NCBI RefSeq assembly: GCF_014697625.1
Contig: NZ_JACJSG010000024.1
Coordinates: forward strand, 1-64,000
Length of the DNA stretch: 64,000 nt
Origin: Anabaena azotica FACHB-119
GTDB lineage: Bacteria; Cyanobacteriota; Cyanobacteriia; Cyanobacteriales; Nostocaceae
Reading direction: 5' to 3'
Below are positions 1 to 8,402 of this stretch, piece after piece (within the stretch, counting starts at the first letter, position 1; each line of letters opens with the position of its first letter). The position numbers and the translations under genes are program-made. Under the pieces are notes generated by a model, which had not been told where the DNA came from, did no database searches, and saw only the letters and a list, made by a program, of their open reading frames with translations.

Positions 1-115
1 TGATAACTGATAACTGATAACTGATAACTGATAACTGATAACTGATAACTGATAACTGATAACTGATAACTGATAACTGATAACTGATAACTGATAACTG
101 ATAACTGATAACTGA
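1..115. repeat. Tandem heptanucleotide array (TGATAAC)x16
   Basis: Sixteen perfect copies of TGATAAC run from the first base of the window to just before tsaE, so the array may extend further left. Arrays of this kind (short tandemly repeated repetitive sequences) are typical of heterocystous cyanobacteria. The last unit ends 8 bases before the tsaE start, so the array forms the 5' flank of that gene. Confidence 0.95.
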
Positions 116-122
116 CCAACCT

Positions 123-578
123 ATGAAAATTCACCTTGTAGATACACAAGCAACAATGAACCTGGGTATTGTTCTTGGACAAACTTTAACAGCTGGCACT
201 GTAATTTTACTAGCAGGTGATTTAGGTGCTGGTAAAACCACTTTAGTACAAGGTTTAGGTAAAGGTCTAGGTATTATTGAACCCATTGTCAGCCCTACTT
301 TCACACTGATCAATGAATATACTGAAGGACGTATCCCCCTTTACCATTTAGATTTATATCGCTTAGATCCGCAAGAAGTTGTAAATTTAAACTTAGAAAG
401 TTACTGGGAAGGTATTGAGGTGATTCCCGGTATTGTGGCGATCGAGTGGTCAGAACGAATGCCCTACAAGCCAAGTTCTTATATTAACGTGCTTTTGACT
501 TATGGCGATGAGGGCAGCCGTCAGGCGGAAATTACACCATTCAATTGCACTATCAATGAGTACATTGCTACTATCTGA
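123..578 (+). CDS. tsaE: tRNA threonylcarbamoyladenosine biosynthesis ATPase TsaE (HetY-type)
   Basis: TsaE is the P-loop ATPase that works with TsaB, TsaD and TsaC in making the t6A37 modification of ANN-decoding tRNAs in the cytoplasm. The protein has 151 residues, the usual family length. It carries a Walker A motif (GDLGAGKTT, residues 32-40) and the SPTFTL switch segment near residues 57-62. As I recall, the Anabaena member was first named HetY because its overexpression affects heterocyst formation, and its gene lies roughly twenty genes from glnB, as here. That link is from memory. The gene stands alone, with a heptamer array immediately upstream. Confidence 0.9.
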   Translation: MKIHLVDTQATMNLGIVLGQTLTAGTVILLAGDLGAGKTTLVQGLGKGLGIIEPIVSPTFTLINEYTEGRIPLYHLDLYRLDPQEVVNLNLESYWEGIEVIPGIVAIEWSERMPYKPSSYINVLLTYGDEGSRQAEITPFNCTINEYIATI

Positions 579-1996
579 ACGGCTTTAGCTCCAAATTGGG
601 TAAAACGCTGCGTAGCACTTTGTAATATTCGGGTTGTTTAGCACTGTCTCATCACAGTAAACATTTACCCAAATCATACTAATTTTATCCTCAAATTACC
701 AAATCATCAGCGCCATACCCAATTAATCTCCACATAGTTACAACAAAATTTTTAGCGATAGATGAGGAAGAATTGCACAATCGTTCTATCTACCACTACC
801 GCGCTCATCAAATAAATTCACTAACATAATTGCCTTCATAATCATAGAATCGGTGAATTACTCTTCAAAAAAACATTTGATTACGTTTGCTCTATACTGT
901 TGCCATCTACTGATTTATTGATTAAGGTTAGCTAGGATTGCTTATGCTTTGGATTAATCTGTCTGTAGATGGATGGAAACAGAACTCTAAGTGTGTCCAA
1001 GGTTTTTGTACAAGTAATATCTAGCAAGCTGCAAGATTTCCTTAATACCTGTTTTTAGAAAAAATTAGATTGGTCTTAACTTTGACATAAACTTTTCCTC
1101 TCACGAATTATTTATCTAATCAGGCTTACAGCAGACTTTTAATAAATCAGTCAATACTGGAAAATTCTTTTTATTTATTTGCACTAACGTTGTGGTTCTA
1201 AACTCACTCTCTGAATTATCTCTGTAAAATTTGTTCTCTAATATGCAGGAACAAATACTGATTTCTCGTTTCTTGCTATGTTTTGCTAAGTAATCCTGAG
1301 ATCCCAAGCATTCCAAAGTTTAGAAGCATTAAACAAGCCCAGATGTAAGAAATAAGTTTTTAGAACATACAATTTAAGTGCATATAAAATTTTTATATGT
1401 ATAAAACATTGTTTTCACAAAAATTTGCCCGTTTACTTAACCCTACTTTTCTCTACGGTTATTTGCTAAAAAATCCGGATAGTTAAATGCAAAAAGCTCA
1501 TCGGGGCAAGTCAAGCCTTACTACTTTGCGTACTAGTTGCTTAGTCTATCTTGGTACTTAACTATTCTCAAAAACAATTTAGGTTGTATACCCGTAAGGT
1601 TACTAATAATCAATATATAAGCAAATATAAATTAAGTTAAGTATATGTAAAGTTTATGTTATAAAAAGAATAGGATTTCAATAATTTTAGTGTGGAATTT
1701 CGCTAGCTCACACTATCAGGACTTACGCACCAATGTTATCTGTTAAGACTGGGTGTAAGGGTGTAAGGGTGTAAGGGTGTAGGTTTTGAAGGCTTACCCC
1801 CCTATACCCCTATACCCTTGTCCAAACCCTTGATTTTTCGTTTTCATGCGTAAGTCCTAACTATTTTACGGAATGCCTGATACAGATATATGGATAAGGG
1901 CGCACAGATGTGCGTCCCTACCAAATGCCCCACTACCGCACTTTAGCATCCACAGTTTTACCCGTTCTACTCTAAGTAACAGGAAAATATGATTAG
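579..1996. other. Long intergenic region, no supported gene
   Basis: This 1.4 kb AT-rich gap lies between tsaE and the 3' end of pyrC. I see no convincing reading frame; the only short one (minus strand, 1116-1316) has no family features or plausible ribosome site. The region holds one inverted-repeat element at 1718-1858 and a small palindrome around 1897-1920 (GGGCGCACAGATGTGCGTCC). An unrecognised RNA gene cannot be excluded. Confidence 0.7.
1718..1858. repeat. MITE-like element with AGGACTTACGCA terminal inverted repeats
   Basis: AGGACTTACGCA at 1718-1729 is repeated as its complement at 1847-1858. The interior holds four GGGTGTAA-type units followed by complementary TACACCC/TATACCC-type tracts, so the whole 141-base element can fold on itself. 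Degenerate relatives lie at 40307-40413 and 52697-52791, and a lone end (AGGACTTACG) lies at 54723. Confidence 0.8.
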
Positions 1997-3316
1997 CTAC
2001 ACAAAACTTAAAGCTTGACCACGCACTTCTGTGTTCAACTTGCCTTTATCATAAACAATCTGACCGCCAACTATAGTTGTGACAGCCCATCCTGTGAGGT
2101 TCCAACCTTCAAAGGGACTCCAGTGGCATTTGGTTAACAGTTCTTCTCTAAGAACGGGGCGGTATGTATTTAAATCTACAAGCACTAAGTCAGCATCGTA
2201 ACCAGGGGCGATCGCACCTTTATTTGGGATACCATAAGCTACAGCTACAGCTTGAGACATCCAGTTAACGACTTGGGCAACGCTACATTTCCCTTCCATC
2301 GCCGCCGTCAACATCACCGCTAAGGATGTTTCTACCCCAGGCATTCCCGAAGGGCTGTTGGGATAGGGTTGTGCTTTCTCTTCTAAGGTGTGGGGTGCAT
2401 GGTCTGTAGCGATAAAGTCTATCACCCCATCCCGCAAAGCTTGCCATAAAACTTCATTATCTTGGGGCGATCGCAATGGCGGATTCATTTGTGCTAATGT
2501 GCCAATACGCTCATAAGCACTAGTATTTAACACCAAATGTTGTGGTGTTACCTCTGCTGTTACCCAACTAGGTTTATCTTGACGCAGCAATTCGGCTTCA
2601 TCGCCAGTGGACATATGCAGAATATGTAACCGACGCTGATATTTTTTAGAAAGTTTTAATGCTAGTTGCGTTGCTAACAGTGCCGCTTGGTTATCTTGAA
2701 TTTGGGAATGAATTGCTGGGTCTTGAATTCCCGCAAATTGTTGGCGACGCTGGTTAATTCTAGCTTGGTCTTCGGCATGAACGGCAATTAGGCGCTGACC
2801 TTGAGCAAATATCGATTCGAGTATCGCTTCTTGGTCTACCAACAGTTGCCCGTGCATCGACCCCATGAAAATCTTAATGCCTGGTGTGGGATGCGCCGCT
2901 AACAAATCAGGAGTGTTATCCCCCGTCGCCCCAATAAAAAAGCCATAATTTACCAAGCACTTTTGAGCAGCACGTTGTAACTTGTCATCTAAAGCTGCTT
3001 GGTTAGTTGTCAGAGGGCGCGTGTTGGGCATTTCCAAAAAAGAAGTTACCCCCCCCTTGGCACAGGCACAACTAGCCGTGAATAGGTCTTCCTTATGTTC
3101 TAGCCCTGGTTCACGGAAATGTACCTGGGGGTCGATGACTCCAGGCAACAAAGTTAGTCCTGCCGCGTCAATTTCTGTAGTTGCTGTATTGTCGGCAATT
3201 GTCGGGGCTACTTCAACGATGTGGCGATCGCGCGTCAACACATCCCCAAGCAAAAATTCACCATTCGGTAAAATGATGCGAGCGCCGCGAATTAATAAAC
3301 TTTGTGGAGATGTCAT
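1997..3316 (-). CDS. pyrC: Dihydroorotase
   Basis: The enzyme cyclises N-carbamoyl-aspartate to dihydroorotate, the third step of UMP synthesis. The protein has 439 residues, matching class I dihydroorotases of the amidohydrolase superfamily. Visible motifs are DPQVHFREPG (residues 62-71), the metal-binding histidines in HILHMSTGD and TAEVTPQHL, and the catalytic Asp in IATDHAPH. In place of the canonical first metal-site His-x-His there is Gln64-Val-His66. Related dihydroorotases in other phyla also have this change, so it need not mean loss of activity. The gene is monocistronic and divergent from lepB; pyrE lies far away at 39574. Confidence 0.92.
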   Translation of the reverse strand: MTSPQSLLIRGARIILPNGEFLLGDVLTRDRHIVEVAPTIADNTATTEIDAAGLTLLPGVIDPQVHFREPGLEHKEDLFTASCACAKGGVTSFLEMPNTRPLTTNQAALDDKLQRAAQKCLVNYGFFIGATGDNTPDLLAAHPTPGIKIFMGSMHGQLLVDQEAILESIFAQGQRLIAVHAEDQARINQRRQQFAGIQDPAIHSQIQDNQAALLATQLALKLSKKYQRRLHILHMSTGDEAELLRQDKPSWVTAEVTPQHLVLNTSAYERIGTLAQMNPPLRSPQDNEVLWQALRDGVIDFIATDHAPHTLEEKAQPYPNSPSGMPGVETSLAVMLTAAMEGKCSVAQVVNWMSQAVAVAYGIPNKGAIAPGYDADLVLVDLNTYRPVLREELLTKCHWSPFEGWNLTGWAVTTIVGGQIVYDKGKLNTEVRGQALSFV

Positions 3317-3589
3317 GAGGCTAACACTTTTCCAACTAGGAGCTATAGACTATAGAAAACTATGCTTTTAGGTCAATCTCGTAAACCGTTTTTGTAATAA
3401 TTTTTTGCACTAAGTTAAAAAAAAGTTTATTTTTAACTTATGAATCAGCCTCACCCCCTAAGTCAACAGTCAACAATTTAGACTATGGACTGATGACCAA
3501 TCACTAACCCACTCTCTCCCGCTAAGATTAACAAATATAGTCTCTCTAAGCGAGTTAATTGCTTACACTTTTCTTACTTCAGTAATTTC

Positions 3590-4234
3590 ATGCAAAATCA
3601 AGTGTCTGAAAATAATTCCAGTAAACAACCTGATAACTCTTGGATCGGAGAGTTAGGTAGAACAGTTGTATTAAGTATTGTTCTGGCTTTAGGTATTCGT
3701 ACCTTTGTAGCGGAAGCACGTTGGATTCCTTCTGGTTCGATGGAACCCACTCTCCACGGAACCCCGAACCAGTGGGAAGCAGACAAGATTATTGTGGATA
3801 AGTTGAAGTATAGATTTGCTCAACCCCAGAGGGGAGATATCGTAGTTTTTTCACCTACCGAAGAGTTACAAAAAGAACAATATCAAGATGCTTTTATTAA
3901 ACGGGTGATTGGCTTACCTGGAGAAACAGTAGAACTGAGGAATGGTAAGGTATATATCAACAAAAAACCCTTAAACGAGGGCAATTATCTAAGTGCTAAA
4001 CAAACTACTGTAGTTGATGTTTGTACATCAGGTCAGCAACCAGCTTTCTTAGCAAAACCCCAGACTATACCCCCTGATTCTTACTTAGTCTTAGGAGATA
4101 ACCGCAATAGCAGCTACGACAGTCGTTGCTGGGGTGTTGTCCCTCGTCAGAATATTATCGGTCGTGCAGTGGTTCGCTTCTGGCCACTTAATAATGTAGG
4201 AGGAATTGATAAATCACCCCTATACCCACAGTAA
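3590..4234 (+). CDS. lepB: Signal peptidase I
   Basis: This membrane serine protease removes signal peptides from exported proteins. The 214-residue protein has one N-terminal membrane segment (about residues 25-41) followed by the SGSM box with catalytic Ser50 and the KRVIG box with general base Lys104. The later GDNRNSSYDSR block is the conserved box E of the family. The length and single anchor match the short cyanobacterial type. Filamentous cyanobacteria usually have more than one paralogue, so I cannot say whether this copy serves thylakoid or plasma membrane. Confidence 0.93.
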   Translation: MQNQVSENNSSKQPDNSWIGELGRTVVLSIVLALGIRTFVAEARWIPSGSMEPTLHGTPNQWEADKIIVDKLKYRFAQPQRGDIVVFSPTEELQKEQYQDAFIKRVIGLPGETVELRNGKVYINKKPLNEGNYLSAKQTTVVDVCTSGQQPAFLAKPQTIPPDSYLVLGDNRNSSYDSRCWGVVPRQNIIGRAVVRFWPLNNVGGIDKSPLYPQ

Positions 4235-4286
4235 AAAATAGAGGCAGCCAACAGTCAAAAGTCAACAGTTAAGCAATTTTAGACTA

Positions 4287-5117
4287 ATGACTAAAAATGT
4301 CATGCCTTACCTAGCTAAGATGCTCATCTACCCAATTAAATCACTGGATGGGGTAGAAGTAGAACAAAGGCGAGTGCTTGCTAGTGGCGCATTAGAAAAT
4401 GACCGGGAATTTGCGATATTTGACGAAAATTCTCAGGTGGTGAATGGCAAGCGTCATTCATCAATTCACAAATTGCGATCGCCTACGGCGGGGCGTAGCC
4501 CATCGCACTTTAGCATCCCTCATCGAACCATCTCTTTGCAACTCCCTGGTCAAGCATCAAAACACATATTTCATCTAGACAAAGAAAGACAAGCGCTAAC
4601 GACAGTTCTGAGTGATTTTTTTGGGTTTGCTGTAACGCTACAGCAGAACTCTTTAGTTGGCTTCCCTGATGATTTAGAATCAACAGGGCCAACTGTCATT
4701 AGTACAGCGACTTTGCAAGAAGTCGCTTCTTGGTTTCCTGGCGTGACAGTCGAGGAAATGCGCCGTCGAATGCGTGCAAATCTGGAAATTGATGGTGTCC
4801 CCGCCTTTTGGGAAGACCAATTATTCACCGCATCAGGTGATATGGTTGCTTTTCGGATTGGAGATGTACAATTTTTGGGTGTTAACCCTTGTCAACGTTG
4901 TATAGTTCCCACAAGAGACTCCCTCTCAGGTGATGCTTACCCAAGCTTTCAAAAAATCTTCATCCAAAAGCGACAAGCTACCTTGCCAGAATGGGTTGCT
5001 TCATCTCGGTTTAACCATTTTTATAGGTTAAGCATCAATACAAAATTACCCAAGTCAGAAGCAGGGAAAATTATTAGGACTGGTGACAAGGTAGAAATTT
5101 TGACAAGTGATGCGTAA
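4287..5117 (+). CDS. MOSC-domain protein (molybdenum cofactor sulfurase-like)
   Basis: The 276-residue protein has an N-terminal MOSC_N beta-barrel segment (LIYPIKSLDG, residues 11-20) and a MOSC domain with the conserved NPCQRCIVPTRD motif, whose cysteine handles sulfur or the molybdenum cofactor in this family. The relatives are mARC/YcbX-type or MoaA-independent sulfur carriers; the substrate is unknown. Residues near 70-80 (PTAGRSPSH) are encoded by a GC-rich repeat at about 4472-4507 that looks inserted in frame. It follows lepB by about 50 bases and may share its transcript. Confidence 0.8.
   Translation: MTKNVMPYLAKMLIYPIKSLDGVEVEQRRVLASGALENDREFAIFDENSQVVNGKRHSSIHKLRSPTAGRSPSHFSIPHRTISLQLPGQASKHIFHLDKERQALTTVLSDFFGFAVTLQQNSLVGFPDDLESTGPTVISTATLQEVASWFPGVTVEEMRRRMRANLEIDGVPAFWEDQLFTASGDMVAFRIGDVQFLGVNPCQRCIVPTRDSLSGDAYPSFQKIFIQKRQATLPEWVASSRFNHFYRLSINTKLPKSEAGKIIRTGDKVEILTSDA
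4472..4507. repeat. GC-rich palindromic repeat inside the MOSC gene
   Basis: GCGATCGCCTACGGCG followed by a GGGCGTAGCCCATCGC stretch forms an imperfect palindrome within the coding frame. Similar GTAG/CTAC-rich cyanobacterial repeats occur at 23740-23800, 26113-26157 and 35190-35250. It adds about a dozen residues to the protein without breaking the frame. Confidence 0.6.
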
Positions 5118-5160
5118 CATTCCGTTACCCTTTCGGCAGCAAAAAGGCAACGAAAAGCTC

Positions 5161-5260
5161 ATATAGCAGGGGACAGGGGACAGGTGACAGAGTTAAAAAC
5201 CTTTCACTGTATAAGTTTTCTCATTTTCTGATGTCCTAACTGTCTTGGCTATTGCTATAT
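5161..5260 (+). repeat. TATAGCAG-family element, copy 1
   Basis: The element begins ATATAGCAGGGGACAGG, contains GACAGGTGACAG-type heptamers and a central T-rich part, then TGTCCTAAC, and ends TTGCTATAT. The ends are inverted repeats of each other. The same order of modules recurs in about seven other places in the window. Confidence 0.85.
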
Positions 5261-5324
5261 CTCAAAATCAGGGGTTGTCAAATGGATATCCCCTACATCT
5301 TTGCTAGCAATTTTAGTATTGAAA

Positions 5325-5431
5325 ATATAGCAGGGGACAGGTGATAGGTGACTCTTGACAGGGCTGCAAGCCTTTGAAATAAAAAGTTTTAAAATTGTAT
5401 GATGTCCTAACCTATGCTTCGACTGCTATAT
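5325..5431 (+). repeat. TATAGCAG-family element, copy 2
   Basis: Same module order as the copy 65 bases to its left: ATATAGCAGGGGACAGG, GTGATAGGTGAC, a poorly conserved middle, GATGTCCTAACCTATG and the closing CTGCTATAT. The two copies are in direct orientation. Confidence 0.85.
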
Positions 5432-6283
5432 AAATTATTATTTTTACACAAATTAATTTAGCAGAATTTAGGGGCTTGTGTTCCTTTCCCCTTCTTAATC
5501 ATTTAGAGTTTCGATAATACCAATTTGAAAAATGAATGGAACAGATATGTGGAATTATCGTTAGGTCGCACGCTTAACCTTAACACAACGGCTTTAACGC
5601 GGGAGAGGCACAGTTCTTTGACTTCTCTACTTAATATTTACTGCTTAATCAATATCAATGTATGAGGGCGCTCATTCAATCATTCATATTCATGTATTTT
5701 CGGATGAAATCTCACAAATTCTAGTGTTATAAAAAAATTTAAGGCGGCAAATTAGAAGAGATAGCCTACTTATACGATATGTGTAAATATAATTTAGTAT
5801 GTCTTTACTCACATCTTGCAGCAAGAAAAACTGATGTAATTTTATTACTCAATAAAAAAGCAAAACCCTTGATTTAGCGATGAAAGCCCATAAAAATGAT
5901 GTAGCTTTATCTCACATTTTTTTACCTTACCTGGGTTTTTACGTAGAAGTGCAAGATATGAGTTTATACAAATATCAGCTAATTGCTTGATAGAATCTGC
6001 TATTGTAGACCATACTAATCTTTAATTTTCAGGTGGTTTATATATAGTAAATTCACCATAATTTACATTGTATAACTTGCCACAACTTATGTTCTCCACA
6101 CTTCACTATCTTAGGCTATACTACCGCTCAATTAACAACAAGTTTTTCCATAAAACTCTGATGTTATCCCTAAAAGTACCAATTTTATTGTTGAGTTTAT
6201 AAAACCAATGTAGCAAAATTTATTTAAAAATCTCTAACTTGCGTTTTGCATGAGTTAAGAAATAACCATCAATTTGCCAAAAC

Positions 6284-8146
6284 ATGGCTAATAATGAGAA
6301 AGAATCCATAATGAGTTATAAGCAGTCAAACCAATACAGAAAAGATATTTTAATTATTGATGATATGGCAGATAATTTGCGTGTTTTATCATCAATTCTT
6401 ACAAGTCAAGGATACAATGTACGCAAAGCTTTAAACTGGCAGATGGCTTCTACTGCTTGTCAAACATTATTACCAGATTTAATATTACTGGATATCATGA
6501 TGCCAGATGTTGATGGTTATGAGGTCTGTCAACGATTTAAAGCTTGGAAACTGACTGCTGATATTCCAGTGATTTTTATTAGCGCTTTAGATGATGTTTT
6601 TGACAAAGTTAAGGCTTTTAAAACTGGTGGAGTAGATTACATCACAAAACCATTTGATTTGGCAGAAGTACTAGTGCGTGTACAAAATCAAATGGAATTA
6701 CGCGCTGCAAAACTGGAGATACTAACCCTCAATGCTGAATTAGAACAAAGGGTAAAACAGCGCACTTGGGAGCTAGAAAAGGCTTTGCATAAATTGCAGA
6801 TAGAAGTTAATGCCCGTCAAAAACTGCAAAATCAACTATTAGAAATGGCTCTACATGATGCGCTTACTAGTTTACCAAACAGAATTATGTTTATTAAGCG
6901 ATTAGAAAAAGCCTTAAATCTTGCTAAACAAGAATGTAACTATCAGTTTGCAGTTTTGTTTTTGGATTGCGATCGCTTCAAATTTATTAATGATTCTTTA
7001 GGTCATTTAGTAGGTGATGAATTACTGATTGCTGTGGCTAACCGTCTACAATCTTGCCTCACACCAGATGCTACTTTAGCCAGATTAGGTGGTGATGAGT
7101 TTGGGATTTTGTTGGAAAACATGGAAGATATTCATGCTTCAATCCATGTAGCTGATCATATTCTGCAACAATTATCAATGGCTTTTAAGTTATCTAGATA
7201 CGAAGTTTTTATCAACGTCAGTATTGGGATTAATTGGGGACATAAAGGCTATGAAAAACCAGAATATCTATTGCGAGATGCTGATACAGCTATGTACCGT
7301 GCTAAAGACTTAGGACGAGCTAGATACCATGTTTTTGATCCCCAAATGCACCAGGAAGCCATCAAAACCTTAGAAATAGAAAATGATTTACGTAGAGCTG
7401 TTGAGCGACAAGAGTTTATTGTTTATTATCAACCAATTATTTCTTTGACTACAGGTCAAATTTCTGGATTTGAAGCATTGATTCGTTGGTTACATCCAAC
7501 TAAAGGTTTAATTCACCCTACAGATTTTATTCCCGTAGCGGAAGAAACCGGTTTAATTAATGCTATTAATGTATGGGTATTACATTCTGCTTGCCGCCAA
7601 CTACGTATCTGGCAAGCTCATCCAGTAAGGACAAAAAACTTAACTATTAGTGTTAATTTAAGCGCCAAATTATTTTTACAATCTGATTTTCTAGTGCAGA
7701 TTGATAAAATTATTGAACAAACTCAAATAAATCCCTCTAGTTTAGAGTTAGAAATTACAGAAACTGTAATTATGCAAAATAGTAATGAAATTAAAACAAT
7801 TCTTCAACAATTAAAGGAGCGAAAGATTAAACTAATTATGGATGACTTTGGCACAGGTTATTCATCATTAAGTTACCTACATATATTTCCTTTTAATGCT
7901 TTAAAAATTGACAAATCCTTCGTCAATCGGATGTTAGACAATCAAGCAAATATGGGGTTAGTACCTGCAATGATCAGCATTGCTGCATCTATGGGAATGG
8001 CGGCGATCGCAGAAGGAGTAGAAACCGAAGCACAACTTGAACAATTGAAAAGTTTAAAATGTGATTTTGCTCAAGGATATTTGTTTTCTCAACCAATTCC
8101 ACAGCACTTAGTCATGGATTTTATTACTTCAAAAACCCAATGGTAA
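6284..8146 (+). CDS. Response regulator with GGDEF and EAL domains (cyclic di-GMP turnover)
   Basis: This cytoplasmic protein of 620 residues combines a receiver domain (phospho-acceptor Asp70), a coiled coil (about 145-185), a GGDEF diguanylate cyclase and an EAL phosphodiesterase. The GGDEF motif is intact (269-273), but the RxxD inhibitory site just upstream is absent. The EAL domain keeps EAL at 397-399, NLS, ITETV, DDFGTGYSS, KIDKSF and EGVET, so both activities are possible. An ATG at 6311, preceded by GAGAAAGAA, is an equally good start and would remove nine residues. No cognate kinase is adjacent. Confidence 0.92.
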   Translation: MANNEKESIMSYKQSNQYRKDILIIDDMADNLRVLSSILTSQGYNVRKALNWQMASTACQTLLPDLILLDIMMPDVDGYEVCQRFKAWKLTADIPVIFISALDDVFDKVKAFKTGGVDYITKPFDLAEVLVRVQNQMELRAAKLEILTLNAELEQRVKQRTWELEKALHKLQIEVNARQKLQNQLLEMALHDALTSLPNRIMFIKRLEKALNLAKQECNYQFAVLFLDCDRFKFINDSLGHLVGDELLIAVANRLQSCLTPDATLARLGGDEFGILLENMEDIHASIHVADHILQQLSMAFKLSRYEVFINVSIGINWGHKGYEKPEYLLRDADTAMYRAKDLGRARYHVFDPQMHQEAIKTLEIENDLRRAVERQEFIVYYQPIISLTTGQISGFEALIRWLHPTKGLIHPTDFIPVAEETGLINAINVWVLHSACRQLRIWQAHPVRTKNLTISVNLSAKLFLQSDFLVQIDKIIEQTQINPSSLELEITETVIMQNSNEIKTILQQLKERKIKLIMDDFGTGYSSLSYLHIFPFNALKIDKSFVNRMLDNQANMGLVPAMISIAASMGMAAIAEGVETEAQLEQLKSLKCDFAQGYLFSQPIPQHLVMDFITSKTQW

Positions 8147-8277
8147 CTTTCTGTCGCTACAGCATTTTACTCATTAATAATTTATATCAGCTTTTTATCT
8201 ATTAGCTTCTCGCAATCATGGCAATTAAATAAGATTTAATACGTTTATCAAATTTTTATATGTATATACTATAGCGT

Positions 8278-8324
8278 TTCCCCAATCCCCAATCCCCAGT
8301 CCCCAGCCCCCAGTCCCCATCCCT
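8278..8324. repeat. CCCCAGT/CCCCAAT heptamer array
   Basis: About six degenerate C-rich heptamers lie between the GGDEF-EAL gene and ldpA. The motif is the complement of the GGGGATT array at 36131-36161 and matches CCCCAGT units at 47249-47275. Confidence 0.75.
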
Positions 8325-8402
8325 AAAAACAATAATCAAGAAATCAGAATTTTTATTGAACAGAGACTACTATTTTTTGTGACATAAACGCATAATAGAA
8401 GA

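Larger units (their letters stand above)
5118..6283. other. Intergenic region with two dispersed repeats
   Basis: This 1.17 kb gap has no supported gene. Two copies of the TATAGCAG-bounded repeat occupy 5161-5260 and 5325-5431. The rest is AT-rich, and the part upstream of 6284 presumably contains the promoter of the REC-GGDEF-EAL gene. I could not recognise a specific operator. Confidence 0.7.

Noticed and set aside
1..115. CRISPR-like regular array at the left edge
   Set aside because: The units are perfect heptamers without spacers, so it is a tandem repeat. No other CRISPR-like repeat-spacer structure was seen in the window.
1116..1316. Minus-strand frame of 66 codons in the tsaE-pyrC gap
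   Set aside because: No family features, no ribosome site and a composition typical of random AT-rich DNA.
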